Assembly (NCBI GenBank): GCA_043813955.1
Contig: JBDRKN010000035.1
Span: 1-10,874, forward strand
Direction of reading: 5' to 3'
Length of the DNA: 10,874 bases
From: JBDRKN01 sp043813955
Lineage (GTDB): Bacteria > Patescibacteriota > Patescibacteriia > Patescibacteriales > Patescibacteriaceae
Shown: in pieces, positions 1-5,740 of the stretch
Position numbering within the stretch: the first letter of the stretch is position 1
Layout: every line of letters begins with the position of its first letter
Notes under the pieces: model-generated
The model's input: the letters and a program-made list of their open reading frames with translations, nothing else
Told to the model about the DNA's origin: nothing
The model's database searches: none
Program-made: the position numbers and the translations under genes

Positions 1-129
1 TTAATAATAATGGGCAGGAAGAGACGAACTTCTAAGATGCCTTTTGGAACTTTCTTGACAATAGCTACAATTATATGCCTCTTTTGGGGACATTATTTAC
101 TAACATTCTATTTAAATTTATATAAATAA
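1..129 (+). CDS. small single-pass membrane protein, or C-terminus of a truncated gene
   Basis: A reading frame is open from the window edge to a TAA at 127-129. If it starts at the ATG at 10 it encodes 39 residues; an internal ATG at 37 is also possible, and the frame may instead continue upstream of the window. The peptide has a basic head (MGRKRRTSK) followed by a hydrophobic, aromatic-rich stretch of about 20 residues ending LNLYK, which looks like one transmembrane segment with a positive-inside N-terminus. The stop lies 3 bases before the pyrG start, so the two are probably co-transcribed. I do not recognise a family. No promoter for pyrG is convincing in this stretch, which supports an operon entering from the left. 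Confidence 0.4.
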   Translation, partial: LIIMGRKRRTSKMPFGTFLTIATIICLFWGHYLLTFYLNLYK

Positions 130-132
130 TCT

Positions 133-1794
133 ATGCAAGAAGGACAAGCTGATCAGGGGGGAAGGAAAGCTAAATACATTTTTGTAGTCGGAGGGGTTAT
201 GTCTGGCATTGGCAAAGGCGTTACTGCGGCCTCAATAGGCCGTATTTTGATTAGCAAGGGCTTTAATGTCAGTGCTGTTAAGGCTGATCCATATATTAAT
301 GTTGATGCAGGCACTATGAATCCAATTGAACATGGCGAGGTTTTTGTAACCGAAGACGGAGATGAAACAGATCAGGATTTAGGCAATTACGAGCGTTTTT
401 TAAATAAAAACATCTATAGCGTTAATTACATGACCACAGGGCGCGTCTATCAGGCTGTGATCCAAAGAGAGAGGAATCTTGGCTATCATGGAAAGTGCGT
501 TCAGGTTGTTCCGCATATTCCAATGGAAATCAGGGATAGGATACATAAAGCAGTTGATTCAACCAAGGCTGATATTATGGTAATTGAGATTGGCGGAACT
601 ATTGGAGAGTATGAAAATTTATTATTCCTAGAAGCTGCCCGCTATATGAAATTAGAACAGCCCAAAGATGTTTTGTTTGTCATGGTCAGTTATCTGCCAT
701 TGCCTAAGATGATTGGCGAAATGAAGACCAAGCCTACCCAGCATGCTGTCCGAGCTTTAAACAGCGCAGGAATCCAGCCTGATTTTATCATAGCCCGCTC
801 TGTTGTAGATGTTGACGAGCCTAGAAGAAAGAAAATAGCTATACATTGCAATATTTCGTGCGATGATGTTATTTCAGCTCCAGATATTGAGACTATCTAT
901 GAAATACCGCTTAATTTTGCCAAAGCCAGGCTTGGCGACCGCATTTTGAAAAAATTTAACATGGAGCTAAGGGTTAATAAATTAGATGACTGGCAGGAAA
1001 TGGTTAATCGCTTAAAATCTGCAGAACATGAAGTAAAGATAGGCATGGTTGGCAAATATTTTGCAACAGGAAATTTTTGCTTGTCAGACTCATATATTTC
1101 AGTTATTGAAGCTATTAAGCATGCCTGCGTGATTAACAACTGCAAGCCAAAGATGAGCTGGATTAATACAGAAGAGATTGAGAAGAACGGAATTGACAGC
1201 CTTCGTAAATTTGACGGCATAATTGTGCCTCAAGGCTGGGGTTCTCGAGGATCTGAGGGAAAGATCAAGACAATCCAATATTGCAGAGAGAATAATGTTC
1301 CATATCTTGGACTTTGTTATGGAATGCAGATGGCTGTTATTGAATTTGCTCGCCATGTTGCTGGCCTTGATAACGCTAACAGCGGAGAGGCTGATCCAAA
1401 TACGCCGCATCCTGTTATCCACATCATGCCAGGCCAAAAAGAGCTGTTGGCAAAAAAACAATACGGGGGTACAATAAGGTTAGGAGGGTGGCCTTGCAAG
1501 ATTCTTAAGAATACTCATTTTGCCAAAGCCTATGAACGGTTTAGAGGAGACCAGGAAATTGTTTCAGAGCGCCATAGGCATAGGTATGAGTTTAATAATA
1601 AATACAGGCAGCTTTTGGAAGAAAAGGGATTGACTGTTGCAGGAACATCTCCAGACGGCCAGATTGTGGAAGCAATTGAAATTACCAACCATCCGTTTTT
1701 CATAGGAACTCAGTTTCACCCAGAATATATTTCTCGGCCTCTTGACCCGCATCCTTTGTTTGTAGAGTTTGTCAGAATCTGTGCTAATAGATAA
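133..1794 (+). CDS. pyrG: CTP synthase (glutamine-hydrolysing)
   Basis: Makes CTP from UTP, ATP and glutamine, the last step of pyrimidine nucleotide synthesis. At 553 residues it is slightly longer than the usual 530-550. The N-terminal amidoligase domain shows the P-loop GGVMSGIGKG (20-29), DPYINVDAGTMNP (52-64), the metal/UTP-site region DGDETDQDLGNYERF (75-89) and EIGGTIGEYE (152-161). The C-terminal class I glutaminase domain has GLCYGMQ with nucleophile Cys395, GGTIRLGG (445-452), RHRHRYEFN (480-488) and FHPEY with His529 and Glu531, so the catalytic triad is complete. The usual oxyanion-strand PGGFG reads PQGWG (366-370). The start at 133 is the only ATG before the P-loop and leaves a 13-residue polar lead-in; no Shine-Dalgarno is present. 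It ends at a strong bidirectional terminator facing rpmA. Confidence 0.97.
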   Translation: MQEGQADQGGRKAKYIFVVGGVMSGIGKGVTAASIGRILISKGFNVSAVKADPYINVDAGTMNPIEHGEVFVTEDGDETDQDLGNYERFLNKNIYSVNYMTTGRVYQAVIQRERNLGYHGKCVQVVPHIPMEIRDRIHKAVDSTKADIMVIEIGGTIGEYENLLFLEAARYMKLEQPKDVLFVMVSYLPLPKMIGEMKTKPTQHAVRALNSAGIQPDFIIARSVVDVDEPRRKKIAIHCNISCDDVISAPDIETIYEIPLNFAKARLGDRILKKFNMELRVNKLDDWQEMVNRLKSAEHEVKIGMVGKYFATGNFCLSDSYISVIEAIKHACVINNCKPKMSWINTEEIEKNGIDSLRKFDGIIVPQGWGSRGSEGKIKTIQYCRENNVPYLGLCYGMQMAVIEFARHVAGLDNANSGEADPNTPHPVIHIMPGQKELLAKKQYGGTIRLGGWPCKILKNTHFAKAYERFRGDQEIVSERHRHRYEFNNKYRQLLEEKGLTVAGTSPDGQIVEAIEITNHPFFIGTQFHPEYISRPLDPHPLFVEFVRICANR

Positions 1795-1821
1795 TTTTAA
1801 ATAGAACATTTAATAACAAAT

Positions 1822-1857
1822 AAAAAGCGCGGATTAATTTCCGCGCTCTTTTTATAT
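1822..1857. terminator. bidirectional intrinsic terminator between pyrG and rpmA
   Basis: The arms GCGCGG (1827-1832) and CCGCGC (1841-1846) pair perfectly around an 8-base AT loop, with one further A-T pair outside. An A-run lies on the left and a T-run on the right. The symmetry lets it stop both the rightward pyrG transcript and the leftward rpmA transcript, whose stop codon lies about 10 bases away. Confidence 0.9.
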
Positions 1858-1866
1858 AATAGAAAT

Positions 1867-2148
1867 TTATTTTTCTGTAATAATATTAACAATCTTAGTT
1901 GGTTTTAGCTGATTATTGAATTTTTTCAGCTTTTTGTTTGTAAACTTAACAATTCCTGTTACTATAGCGTACAGGGTATCATCTTTTCCTTTTTTTACAT
2001 TCTTGCCTGGATGGTACTTAGTTCCTCGCTGCCTAATGATTATAGAGCCAGCTTTAGCAAGCTGTCCTTGGTTGATTTTGATGCCTAAACGGCGCCCAGC
2101 GCTGTCTCGGCCCAATCTAGAGCTTCCACCCGCTTTTTTATGTGCCAT
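1867..2148 (-). CDS. rpmA: 50S ribosomal protein L27
   Basis: Component of the large ribosomal subunit; in bacteria its N-terminal tail reaches towards the peptidyl-transferase centre. The 93-residue product begins MAHKKAGGSS, the conserved mature L27 N-terminus, and continues with GRRLGIK (33-39), IIIRQRGTKYHPG and GKDDTLYAIV, all family signatures. The frame is open upstream to 2190, but the family N-terminus fixes the start at 2148. There is thus no cleavable N-terminal extension of the Firmicutes type. L27 is often paired with L21 (rplU), but no rplU is seen here. The gene is single, transcribed leftward from a strong promoter at 2196-2224, with no clear Shine-Dalgarno and a leader of roughly 40 bases. 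It converges on pyrG and shares its terminator. Confidence 0.96.
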   Translation of the reverse strand: MAHKKAGGSSRLGRDSAGRRLGIKINQGQLAKAGSIIIRQRGTKYHPGKNVKKGKDDTLYAIVTGIVKFTNKKLKKFNNQLKPTKIVNIITEK

Positions 2149-2195
2149 ATTATCTGTTTTAGAAAATAAAAAAGAAGTTTTATTCTTCAAAATTT

Positions 2196-2224
2196 AATAT
2201 AGCAAGGTTTGTCAAGTTTGTCAA
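2196..2224 (-). promoter_or_regulatory. rpmA promoter
   Basis: Read on the minus strand: -35 TTGACA (2224-2219), 17-bp spacer, and -10 TATATT (2201-2196) preceded by TGC, an extended -10. The -35 belongs to a perfect tandem repeat of the 9-mer TTGACAAAC (2224-2207). Only the outer copy has correct spacing. Confidence 0.8.
2207..2224 (-). repeat. tandem 9-bp direct repeat over the rpmA -35
   Basis: Two perfect adjacent copies of TTGACAAAC on the minus strand (GTTTGTCAA twice on plus). The first supplies the -35 hexamer; the second lies in the spacer. It could be a local duplication or a repeated protein-binding half-site. Function is not known. Confidence 0.6.
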
Positions 2225-2235
2225 TTTTTTAAAGA

Positions 2236-2264
2236 TTGACTGTAAAATAAGCTTATGATATTAT
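2236..2264 (+). promoter_or_regulatory. thioredoxin promoter
   Basis: -35 TTGACT (2236-2241), 17-bp spacer, -10 TATTAT (2259-2264) preceded by TGA, an extended -10. The expected start site, about 7 bases past the -10, is near 2271, only about 4 bases before the ATG at 2275, so the message may be effectively leaderless. The -35 boxes of this and the rpmA promoter sit back to back, 11 bp apart. Confidence 0.7.
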
Positions 2265-2274
2265 AATTAAGTGT

Positions 2275-2595
2275 ATGATTAAAGATTTTACTAATGACAA
2301 TTTTCAGGAACAAGTAATTGAAGCTTCTAAATCTAAGCCAGTTTTAGTTGATTTTTTTGCTGAATGGTGCAATCCTTGCAAAATGCAGGCCCTAATTATT
2401 GATCAAGTAGCTGAAGAAATAGGCGACAAGGCCATAGTTGGCAGTTTAAATACAGAAACAGGAGACAAGATTGCCCAGGAATATGATATTATGAGCATTC
2501 CAACTTTAATTATATTTAAAGACGGCAAGCCAGTCCAGACATATAATGGAGTTCAGACAAAAGAAATATTAATAGCAAGTTTAAAAAATAATTAA
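2275..2595 (+). CDS. thioredoxin
   Basis: Cytosolic thiol-disulfide oxidoreductase of the thioredoxin fold, 106 residues as is typical. The redox motif is WCNPCK (31-36, Cys32 and Cys35), with Asn where the classic motif has Gly (CGPC). The buried Asp26 (VLVDFF) and the cis-proline in SIPT (Pro76) are both present, and FKDGKPV matches the family beta-turn. There is no signal peptide, so it acts in the cytoplasm. The start at 2275 gives the standard N-terminus, and its predicted transcript has almost no leader. Its TAA stop is the beginning of the Shine-Dalgarno (TAAGGAGG) of the next gene, implying a two-gene operon. Partners such as a thioredoxin reductase are not seen here. Confidence 0.93.
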   Translation: MIKDFTNDNFQEQVIEASKSKPVLVDFFAEWCNPCKMQALIIDQVAEEIGDKAIVGSLNTETGDKIAQEYDIMSIPTLIIFKDGKPVQTYNGVQTKEILIASLKNN

Positions 2596-2605
2596 GGAGG
2601 TTATA

Positions 2606-3004
2606 GTGAAAAAAGTTCTTTTTAACTATGTTTTTAAAAAGGAGGTTGATGTTCAGATTTTTCAAATAGGCAAAGATGCAAAATTATTTTTGCCTGATTT
2701 AAAGCCAATTGTTTTAGGCATTCCAGCACTAGGCCAGTTTCATATATTTTATGAAAATGATGACTATTCATATGTCGAGTCTGGCGATAGATGGGCTAAT
2801 TTTAAGATGATTGAAGAGCTTGATGACAGAATTGTTGTGGAAATAACCATAACAAAACATAGTGTATTCGAGTTTTTTAACAGCTTTGGATGTCCTCATC
2901 CATCAAAAATACCTGTGCCAGAATATTATTTAACAATTAATTTTAGCGCAAATGGAATAAAAGCAAAGCTTTCTAATCAAAATCCTTGTCAAACCGTCTT
3001 TTAA
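2606..3004 (+). CDS. uncharacterised 132-aa protein coupled to thioredoxin
   Basis: No family recognised. The start is a GTG at 2606 preceded by AAGGAGG (2594-2600) at 5-base spacing, the only strong Shine-Dalgarno seen upstream of a gene in the window; the site overlaps the thioredoxin stop codon. The product has no signal peptide or transmembrane segment and appears rich in alternating hydrophobic/polar stretches (VDVQIFQIG, FHIFYEND, IVVEITITK, YYLTINFS), suggesting a mostly beta soluble domain. Two cysteines, in GCPHP (Cys96) and NPCQ (Cys128), could be substrates of the neighbouring thioredoxin, but that is only inference. The last codons and the stop lie inside the terminator hairpin, so the 3' end is tightly packed. 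A small domain recognisable only by structure prediction is possible. Confidence 0.8.
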   Translation: MKKVLFNYVFKKEVDVQIFQIGKDAKLFLPDLKPIVLGIPALGQFHIFYENDDYSYVESGDRWANFKMIEELDDRIVVEITITKHSVFEFFNSFGCPHPSKIPVPEYYLTINFSANGIKAKLSNQNPCQTVF

Positions 3005-3022
3005 GGCGGTTTTATTTTGATT
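2975..3022 (+). terminator. intrinsic terminator overlapping the end of the 132-aa gene
   Basis: AAACCGTC (2991-2998) pairs with GGCGGTTT (3005-3012), with one G-T wobble, and the loop contains the TAA stop codon (3002-3004). A further outer perfect pairing, AATCAAAAT (2975-2983) with ATTTTGATT (3014-3022), extends the structure. T-rich sequence follows. The outer right arm also contains the -35 of the next promoter. Confidence 0.75.
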
Positions 3023-3045
3023 TTTTAATTAAAATCTGCTAAAAT
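3017..3045 (+). promoter_or_regulatory. promoter of the DUF5667-like gene
   Basis: -35 TTGATT (3017-3022), 17-bp spacer, -10 TAAAAT (3040-3045) preceded by TGC (extended -10). The transcript should begin near 3052. This excludes the in-frame ATG at 3050 and supports the ATG at 3089, which has a leader of about 37 bases. Confidence 0.7.
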
Positions 3046-3088
3046 AATAATGGAATTAATAATTTTTTTTAAAATTAAATTTATACTT

Positions 3089-4117
3089 ATGAAACAAATT
3101 AAGCTATTAAGCCTTATTTTAGTTGTCTTGCTTCTATCATGCGTTTTTACGGCAAAAGCGCAGACATCTGAAGTAGATGAAGTTTTAATTGAAGCTGCCA
3201 GCCTTGGAGAGGCTGCTGACGTAGATCAGGAAATGGAGGGCATGGAAGTGGCTGAGGTTGAAAAAATGCCAACCGCCTTTGGATTATTTTGGCGCAATGT
3301 CAGGGAAAGGATTTCTATTGCTGCAACCCTTGATCCTGTAAAAAAAGCTGAAAAGCGCCTGCGTTATGCAGAAGAAAGAATTAAAATAGCTGACTATATT
3401 GCAGAGAACAGCAATGATCCAAAATTGCAGGAAAGAGCTGTTAAAGTAGCCGAACGGGCTGATAAATTTATGGAAAAAGTAGAGGCTGTCCAGCAAGAGC
3501 TTTTGGATAATCCTGACAAAAGAAAACTGATTTTGCTAAAGAATATTGCCCGCCATAAAGTAAATAGAGAAAGAGCATTGGACAAGCTGGAATCTAAAGT
3601 GCCAGCTGAAAAACTAGAGCAGATGAATATAATCAGGCAAAGGCACAAAGTAAGAGATGAGAATTTTATGCAGAGAATTGAAGAGAATGAAAATATTCCA
3701 GAAGAGATTAAGGAAAAAATATTGGAAAAGCGAGAGATTATCAGGGAAAGGCAGGAAGAAAGGAGTACTATAAGGGAGGAGAATAAAGAATTATTGCAAA
3801 AAGCTGAATCTGGCGATGAAGACGCGCAGAAAGAGCTTGGAGGAAAGATTAGAGACAAGCTTGAAGCCAAGGAAATGGAAAATATTAAAAAAGCGCAGGA
3901 AAGAAATATCCTTATAGAAAAAGTAAAATCCGGAGACAGCAATGCTGTTCAAAAGCTAAAGTCAGTTAACAATATTGACAGGGCAAAAGTCAGAGCCAAG
4001 ATTAGGAAGACGGAAATGAAGCCATTGCCTGTTATTACTCCTCCTGTAAAAGTTAAGCAGTTGAATAATATAGCGGATGATAATAATTCAGACTCTGGCA
4101 TTGCAGACATTGAATAA
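3089..4117 (+). CDS. secreted coiled-coil protein with DUF5667-like domain
   Basis: The 342-residue product begins with a signal sequence: MKQIK, a hydrophobic core to about residue 20, then either a lipobox-like LLSC (Cys18) or a signal peptidase I site AKA|Q (after 24). After an acidic linker (28-58), residues about 62-135 contain LDPVKKAEKRLRYAEERI (81-98), the pattern I associate with DUF5667, a domain common in CPR and other secreted proteins. The rest is highly charged Lys/Glu/Arg helix, probably long coiled coil. A degenerate repeat with period 60 links LLQKAESGDEDAQKEL (215-230) and LIEKVKSGDSNAVQKL (275-290). The tail is Pro/Asn/Asp-rich and flexible. It should be exported and may be cell-surface or lipid anchored; its biochemical role is unknown. 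It is a single gene between its own promoter and terminator. Confidence 0.85.
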   Translation: MKQIKLLSLILVVLLLSCVFTAKAQTSEVDEVLIEAASLGEAADVDQEMEGMEVAEVEKMPTAFGLFWRNVRERISIAATLDPVKKAEKRLRYAEERIKIADYIAENSNDPKLQERAVKVAERADKFMEKVEAVQQELLDNPDKRKLILLKNIARHKVNRERALDKLESKVPAEKLEQMNIIRQRHKVRDENFMQRIEENENIPEEIKEKILEKREIIRERQEERSTIREENKELLQKAESGDEDAQKELGGKIRDKLEAKEMENIKKAQERNILIEKVKSGDSNAVQKLKSVNNIDRAKVRAKIRKTEMKPLPVITPPVKVKQLNNIADDNNSDSGIADIE

Positions 4118-4129
4118 TATGAATAAACA

Positions 4130-4159
4130 GCAAAAACACTCTATTTAGAGTGTTTTTGC
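4130..4159. terminator. intrinsic terminator after the DUF5667-like gene
   Basis: A perfect 13-bp inverted repeat: GCAAAAACACTCT (4130-4142) and AGAGTGTTTTTGC (4147-4159) around ATTT. The core stem CACTCT/AGAGTG is flanked by an A-run and a T-run, so it reads as a terminator in both directions. It ends only 8 bases before the next ATG, leaving no room for a promoter in between. Confidence 0.85.
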
Positions 4160-4167
4160 ATATATTT

Positions 4168-4998
4168 ATGAAATTAAAGCCATTATTATACTTATTTATA
4201 CTGATTACTATAATTATAAGCATATTTGTATGGAAATATAATTCTTTAGATCAGCTTAAAGTAGTATTTTTAGATATAGGACAAGGGGACAGCATTTTAA
4301 TAAAAGCGCCTGACGGGCAGGTTGTCTTGATTGACGGAGGGCCTGACAAGACAGTTCTGTCAGAATTATCTAAATACTTGCCATGGTGGGACAAGCATAT
4401 TGATTTAATGATTTTAACGCATCCGCATGCTGACCACGCCACTGGCTTGAATTATGTTTTAGATGATTATCAGGTAGACAGGATAATGGCTACAGGAGTA
4501 TCTCATACAGCGTCTAGCTATATATCATGGTGGGAGCAAGCTAATAATATGGATAATTTGATTATTGCGGATAAGCCAATGTCTGTTAATTTAGGTGATT
4601 GTGATTTAAATATTCTTTATCCTGATTTTAGCATATTAAATCAGGCTGTGGATAATCTAAATAATACTTCAATTGTAAGCAAGCTTGTATGCGGGCAAAC
4701 CAAGTGGCTGTTTGCAGGAGATATAGAAGAAGAAACAGAACAATATTTATTAGATTCTAACACAGATTTAAGCGCAGATGTTTTAAAAGTAGCGCATCAG
4801 GGATCAAAAACTTCAAGCACATTGGAATTTTTGCAGGCTGTTGATCCAGATATAGCTGTAATAATTGTTGGCAAGAATAGTTTTGGCCACCCATCTCCAT
4901 TAATATTAAATAGGCTAGAGCGCATAGCTGAGAAAATTTTAAGAACTGACAGGGATGGAAGTGTTGAGTTAATAAGCAATGGGCAGGAAATTTGGTGA
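4168..4998 (+). CDS. membrane-anchored ComEC-like metallo-beta-lactamase-fold hydrolase
   Basis: A 276-residue protein with one N-terminal transmembrane segment (about 5-23) followed by a metallo-beta-lactamase domain of the ComEC/Rec2 C-terminal type. Visible motifs are LDIGQGDS (35-42), IDGGP (55-59), the metal-binding THPHADH (His85, His87, Asp89, His90), NNTS (165-168), FAGD (Asp185), AHQGS (His210) and GHPSP (His241), so the metal site looks complete. In ComEC this domain accompanies the DNA-uptake channel and has been proposed to degrade one strand. Here the competence channel part is absent, so this is a stand-alone form, probably a hydrolase acting outside the membrane on a nucleic acid or other phosphoester. 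The start at 4168 is preferred over the upstream GTG at 4150, which lies inside the terminator stem. No promoter is obvious; expression may come from terminator read-through. Confidence 0.87.
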   Translation: MKLKPLLYLFILITIIISIFVWKYNSLDQLKVVFLDIGQGDSILIKAPDGQVVLIDGGPDKTVLSELSKYLPWWDKHIDLMILTHPHADHATGLNYVLDDYQVDRIMATGVSHTASSYISWWEQANNMDNLIIADKPMSVNLGDCDLNILYPDFSILNQAVDNLNNTSIVSKLVCGQTKWLFAGDIEEETEQYLLDSNTDLSADVLKVAHQGSKTSSTLEFLQAVDPDIAVIIVGKNSFGHPSPLILNRLERIAEKILRTDRDGSVELISNGQEIW

Positions 4999-5014
4999 TA
5001 ATAATTTGTAAATT

Positions 5015-5043
5015 TTGCCAATTTTTTTATTCTATGTTAAACT
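5015..5043 (+). promoter_or_regulatory. promoter of the first toxin-antitoxin pair
   Basis: -35 TTGCCA (5015-5020), 17-bp spacer, -10 TAAACT (5038-5043) preceded by TGT (extended -10). Initiation near 5050 would put the in-frame ATG at 5044 outside the transcript and favours the ATG at 5071. The -10 departs from consensus, consistent with modest or repressible expression. Confidence 0.6.
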
Positions 5044-5070
5044 ATGACTATAAAATTTAACCAAAAATTT

Positions 5071-5310
5071 ATGCGTACTAAAGCCAAAAAACCGGCAGTA
5101 GTTACTTTTCCTCTAACTAGTCTAAAACCTCTTTATAGCAGCAAGCGCGGCAAAAGACTTGTCCTAGAGGTGGATGTTGATTCTCTCAAGAGAATTAATG
5201 AACCCAATACTATTGATGAAATGGTGGCAGAGGCTCGCTTAGAATATGCTTTAGGAAAAACTAAAGTTTTTACTTCAGCAAAAGGACTTATTAAAGAATT
5301 ATGTTCTTAA
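5071..5310 (+). CDS. type II toxin-antitoxin system antitoxin (RelB/Phd-like)
   Basis: A small protein immediately upstream of a RelE-family toxin. From the ATG at 5071 it is 79 residues; an in-frame ATG at 5044 would add nine residues but lies upstream of the expected transcription start. The N-terminus is basic (MRTKAKK) and rich in short beta-prone stretches. The C-terminal third, DEMVAEARLEYALGKTKVF followed by a final helix, resembles the toxin-binding tails of RelB/Phd-type antitoxins. I do not see a clear helix-turn-helix or AbrB signature, so its DNA-binding mode is uncertain. Six bases separate its stop from the toxin start. Antitoxins of this kind usually bind and neutralise the toxin and repress their own promoter; here that is inferred from arrangement. 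Confidence 0.75.
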   Translation: MRTKAKKPAVVTFPLTSLKPLYSSKRGKRLVLEVDVDSLKRINEPNTIDEMVAEARLEYALGKTKVFTSAKGLIKELCS

Positions 5311-5316
5311 TATCGT

Positions 5317-5589
5317 ATGAAAATCAACCATTCATCACGATTTAAACGATATTTTAAAAAATTGCCGCCTCATATACAAGACGATTTTTGTAAAAGAATA
5401 AAAATTTTTTTCAACAACCCATTTGATCCGTCCCTTCAAACACATAAATTGCATGGTAATCTCGCCTCTTACTACGCGTTTTATTTACGGGATGGATACA
5501 GAGTGCTTTTTGATTTTAAGGAATCTGATGTAGTTCTATTAGTTAATATTGGCAGCCACAATGACTACCAAAAATGGAGTCGCAGATAA
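5317..5589 (+). CDS. type II toxin-antitoxin system RelE/YafQ-family toxin
   Basis: A 90-residue basic protein with the RelE-superfamily layout: N-terminal helices (SSRFKRYFKKLP), HKLHGNL (43-49), YYAFYLRDGYRVLFDF (52-67, with the conserved Arg58 and Tyr61-Arg62), then a final strand and the tail IGSHNDYQKW (78-87) with His81 and Tyr84. Family members are ribosome-dependent mRNA endonucleases; some relatives (ParE) instead poison gyrase. The HKLHG...YRV...GSH pattern is closer to the RelE/YafQ mRNA interferases, but the target cannot be settled from sequence alone. The gene follows its antitoxin by six bases and shares its promoter. No terminator is evident before the ndk promoter. Confidence 0.85.
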   Translation: MKINHSSRFKRYFKKLPPHIQDDFCKRIKIFFNNPFDPSLQTHKLHGNLASYYAFYLRDGYRVLFDFKESDVVLLVNIGSHNDYQKWSRR

Positions 5590-5667
5590 AATCAGAAACA
5601 ATCATATACATTACATTCATAATGCTTATTTCGCTGACTATTTTAAAAATAGCTGCATAATTATGAT

Positions 5668-5696
5668 TTGCCATTTTTAATTTTTTTTGATACAAT
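5668..5696 (+). promoter_or_regulatory. ndk promoter
   Basis: -35 TTGCCA (5668-5673), 17-bp spacer, -10 TACAAT (5691-5696) preceded by TGA (extended -10). Expected start near 5703. It lies in the 151-base gap after the toxin gene, where I see no gene. Confidence 0.75.
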
Positions 5697-5702
5697 ATTT
5701 TT

Positions 5703-5718
5703 AAGGTTTTAAAACCTT
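5703..5718. promoter_or_regulatory. 16-bp palindrome at the ndk mRNA 5' end
   Basis: A perfect palindrome (AAGGTTTTAAAACCTT) followed by more Ts, starting at about the predicted first transcribed base. In RNA it could form a small 5' hairpin with a U-tail, either a stabilising cap or an early terminator/attenuator; in DNA it could be a dimer-binding site. Its pairing is weak (AT-rich), so its role is uncertain. Confidence 0.45.
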
Positions 5719-5740
5719 TTTTATTAAAATTAATTTGACT

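Noticed and set aside
1415..1423. Perfect DnaA box (TTATCCACA) inside pyrG
   Set aside because: Single copy within a conserved coding stretch (codons for PVIHI), with no cluster of further boxes and no AT-rich unwinding region, so chance is more likely than an origin.
897..1499. Several open frames of 60-120 codons overlapping pyrG on both strands
   Set aside because: They overlap the well-conserved CTP synthase frame and show no family features of their own.
3050..3088. Upstream ATG for the DUF5667-like gene
   Set aside because: It lies at or before the predicted transcription start and would spoil the signal peptide by adding a second hydrophobic, non-typical head.
3394..3942. 182-codon open frame on the minus strand opposite the DUF5667-like gene
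   Set aside because: Its Ser/Leu/Phe-rich translation is the mirror of the Lys/Glu-rich coiled coil; no start signal or domain, and the plus-strand gene has promoter, signal peptide and terminator.
5044..5070. Upstream ATG for the first antitoxin
   Set aside because: It directly abuts the -10 box, so the transcript would start downstream of it; kept only as a possible alternative if another promoter exists.
5590..5740. Search for a small RNA or CRISPR-like repeats in the longest spacer
   Set aside because: Only a promoter, the 16-bp palindrome and weak AT hairpins are visible; no regularly spaced repeats are present here or elsewhere in the window.
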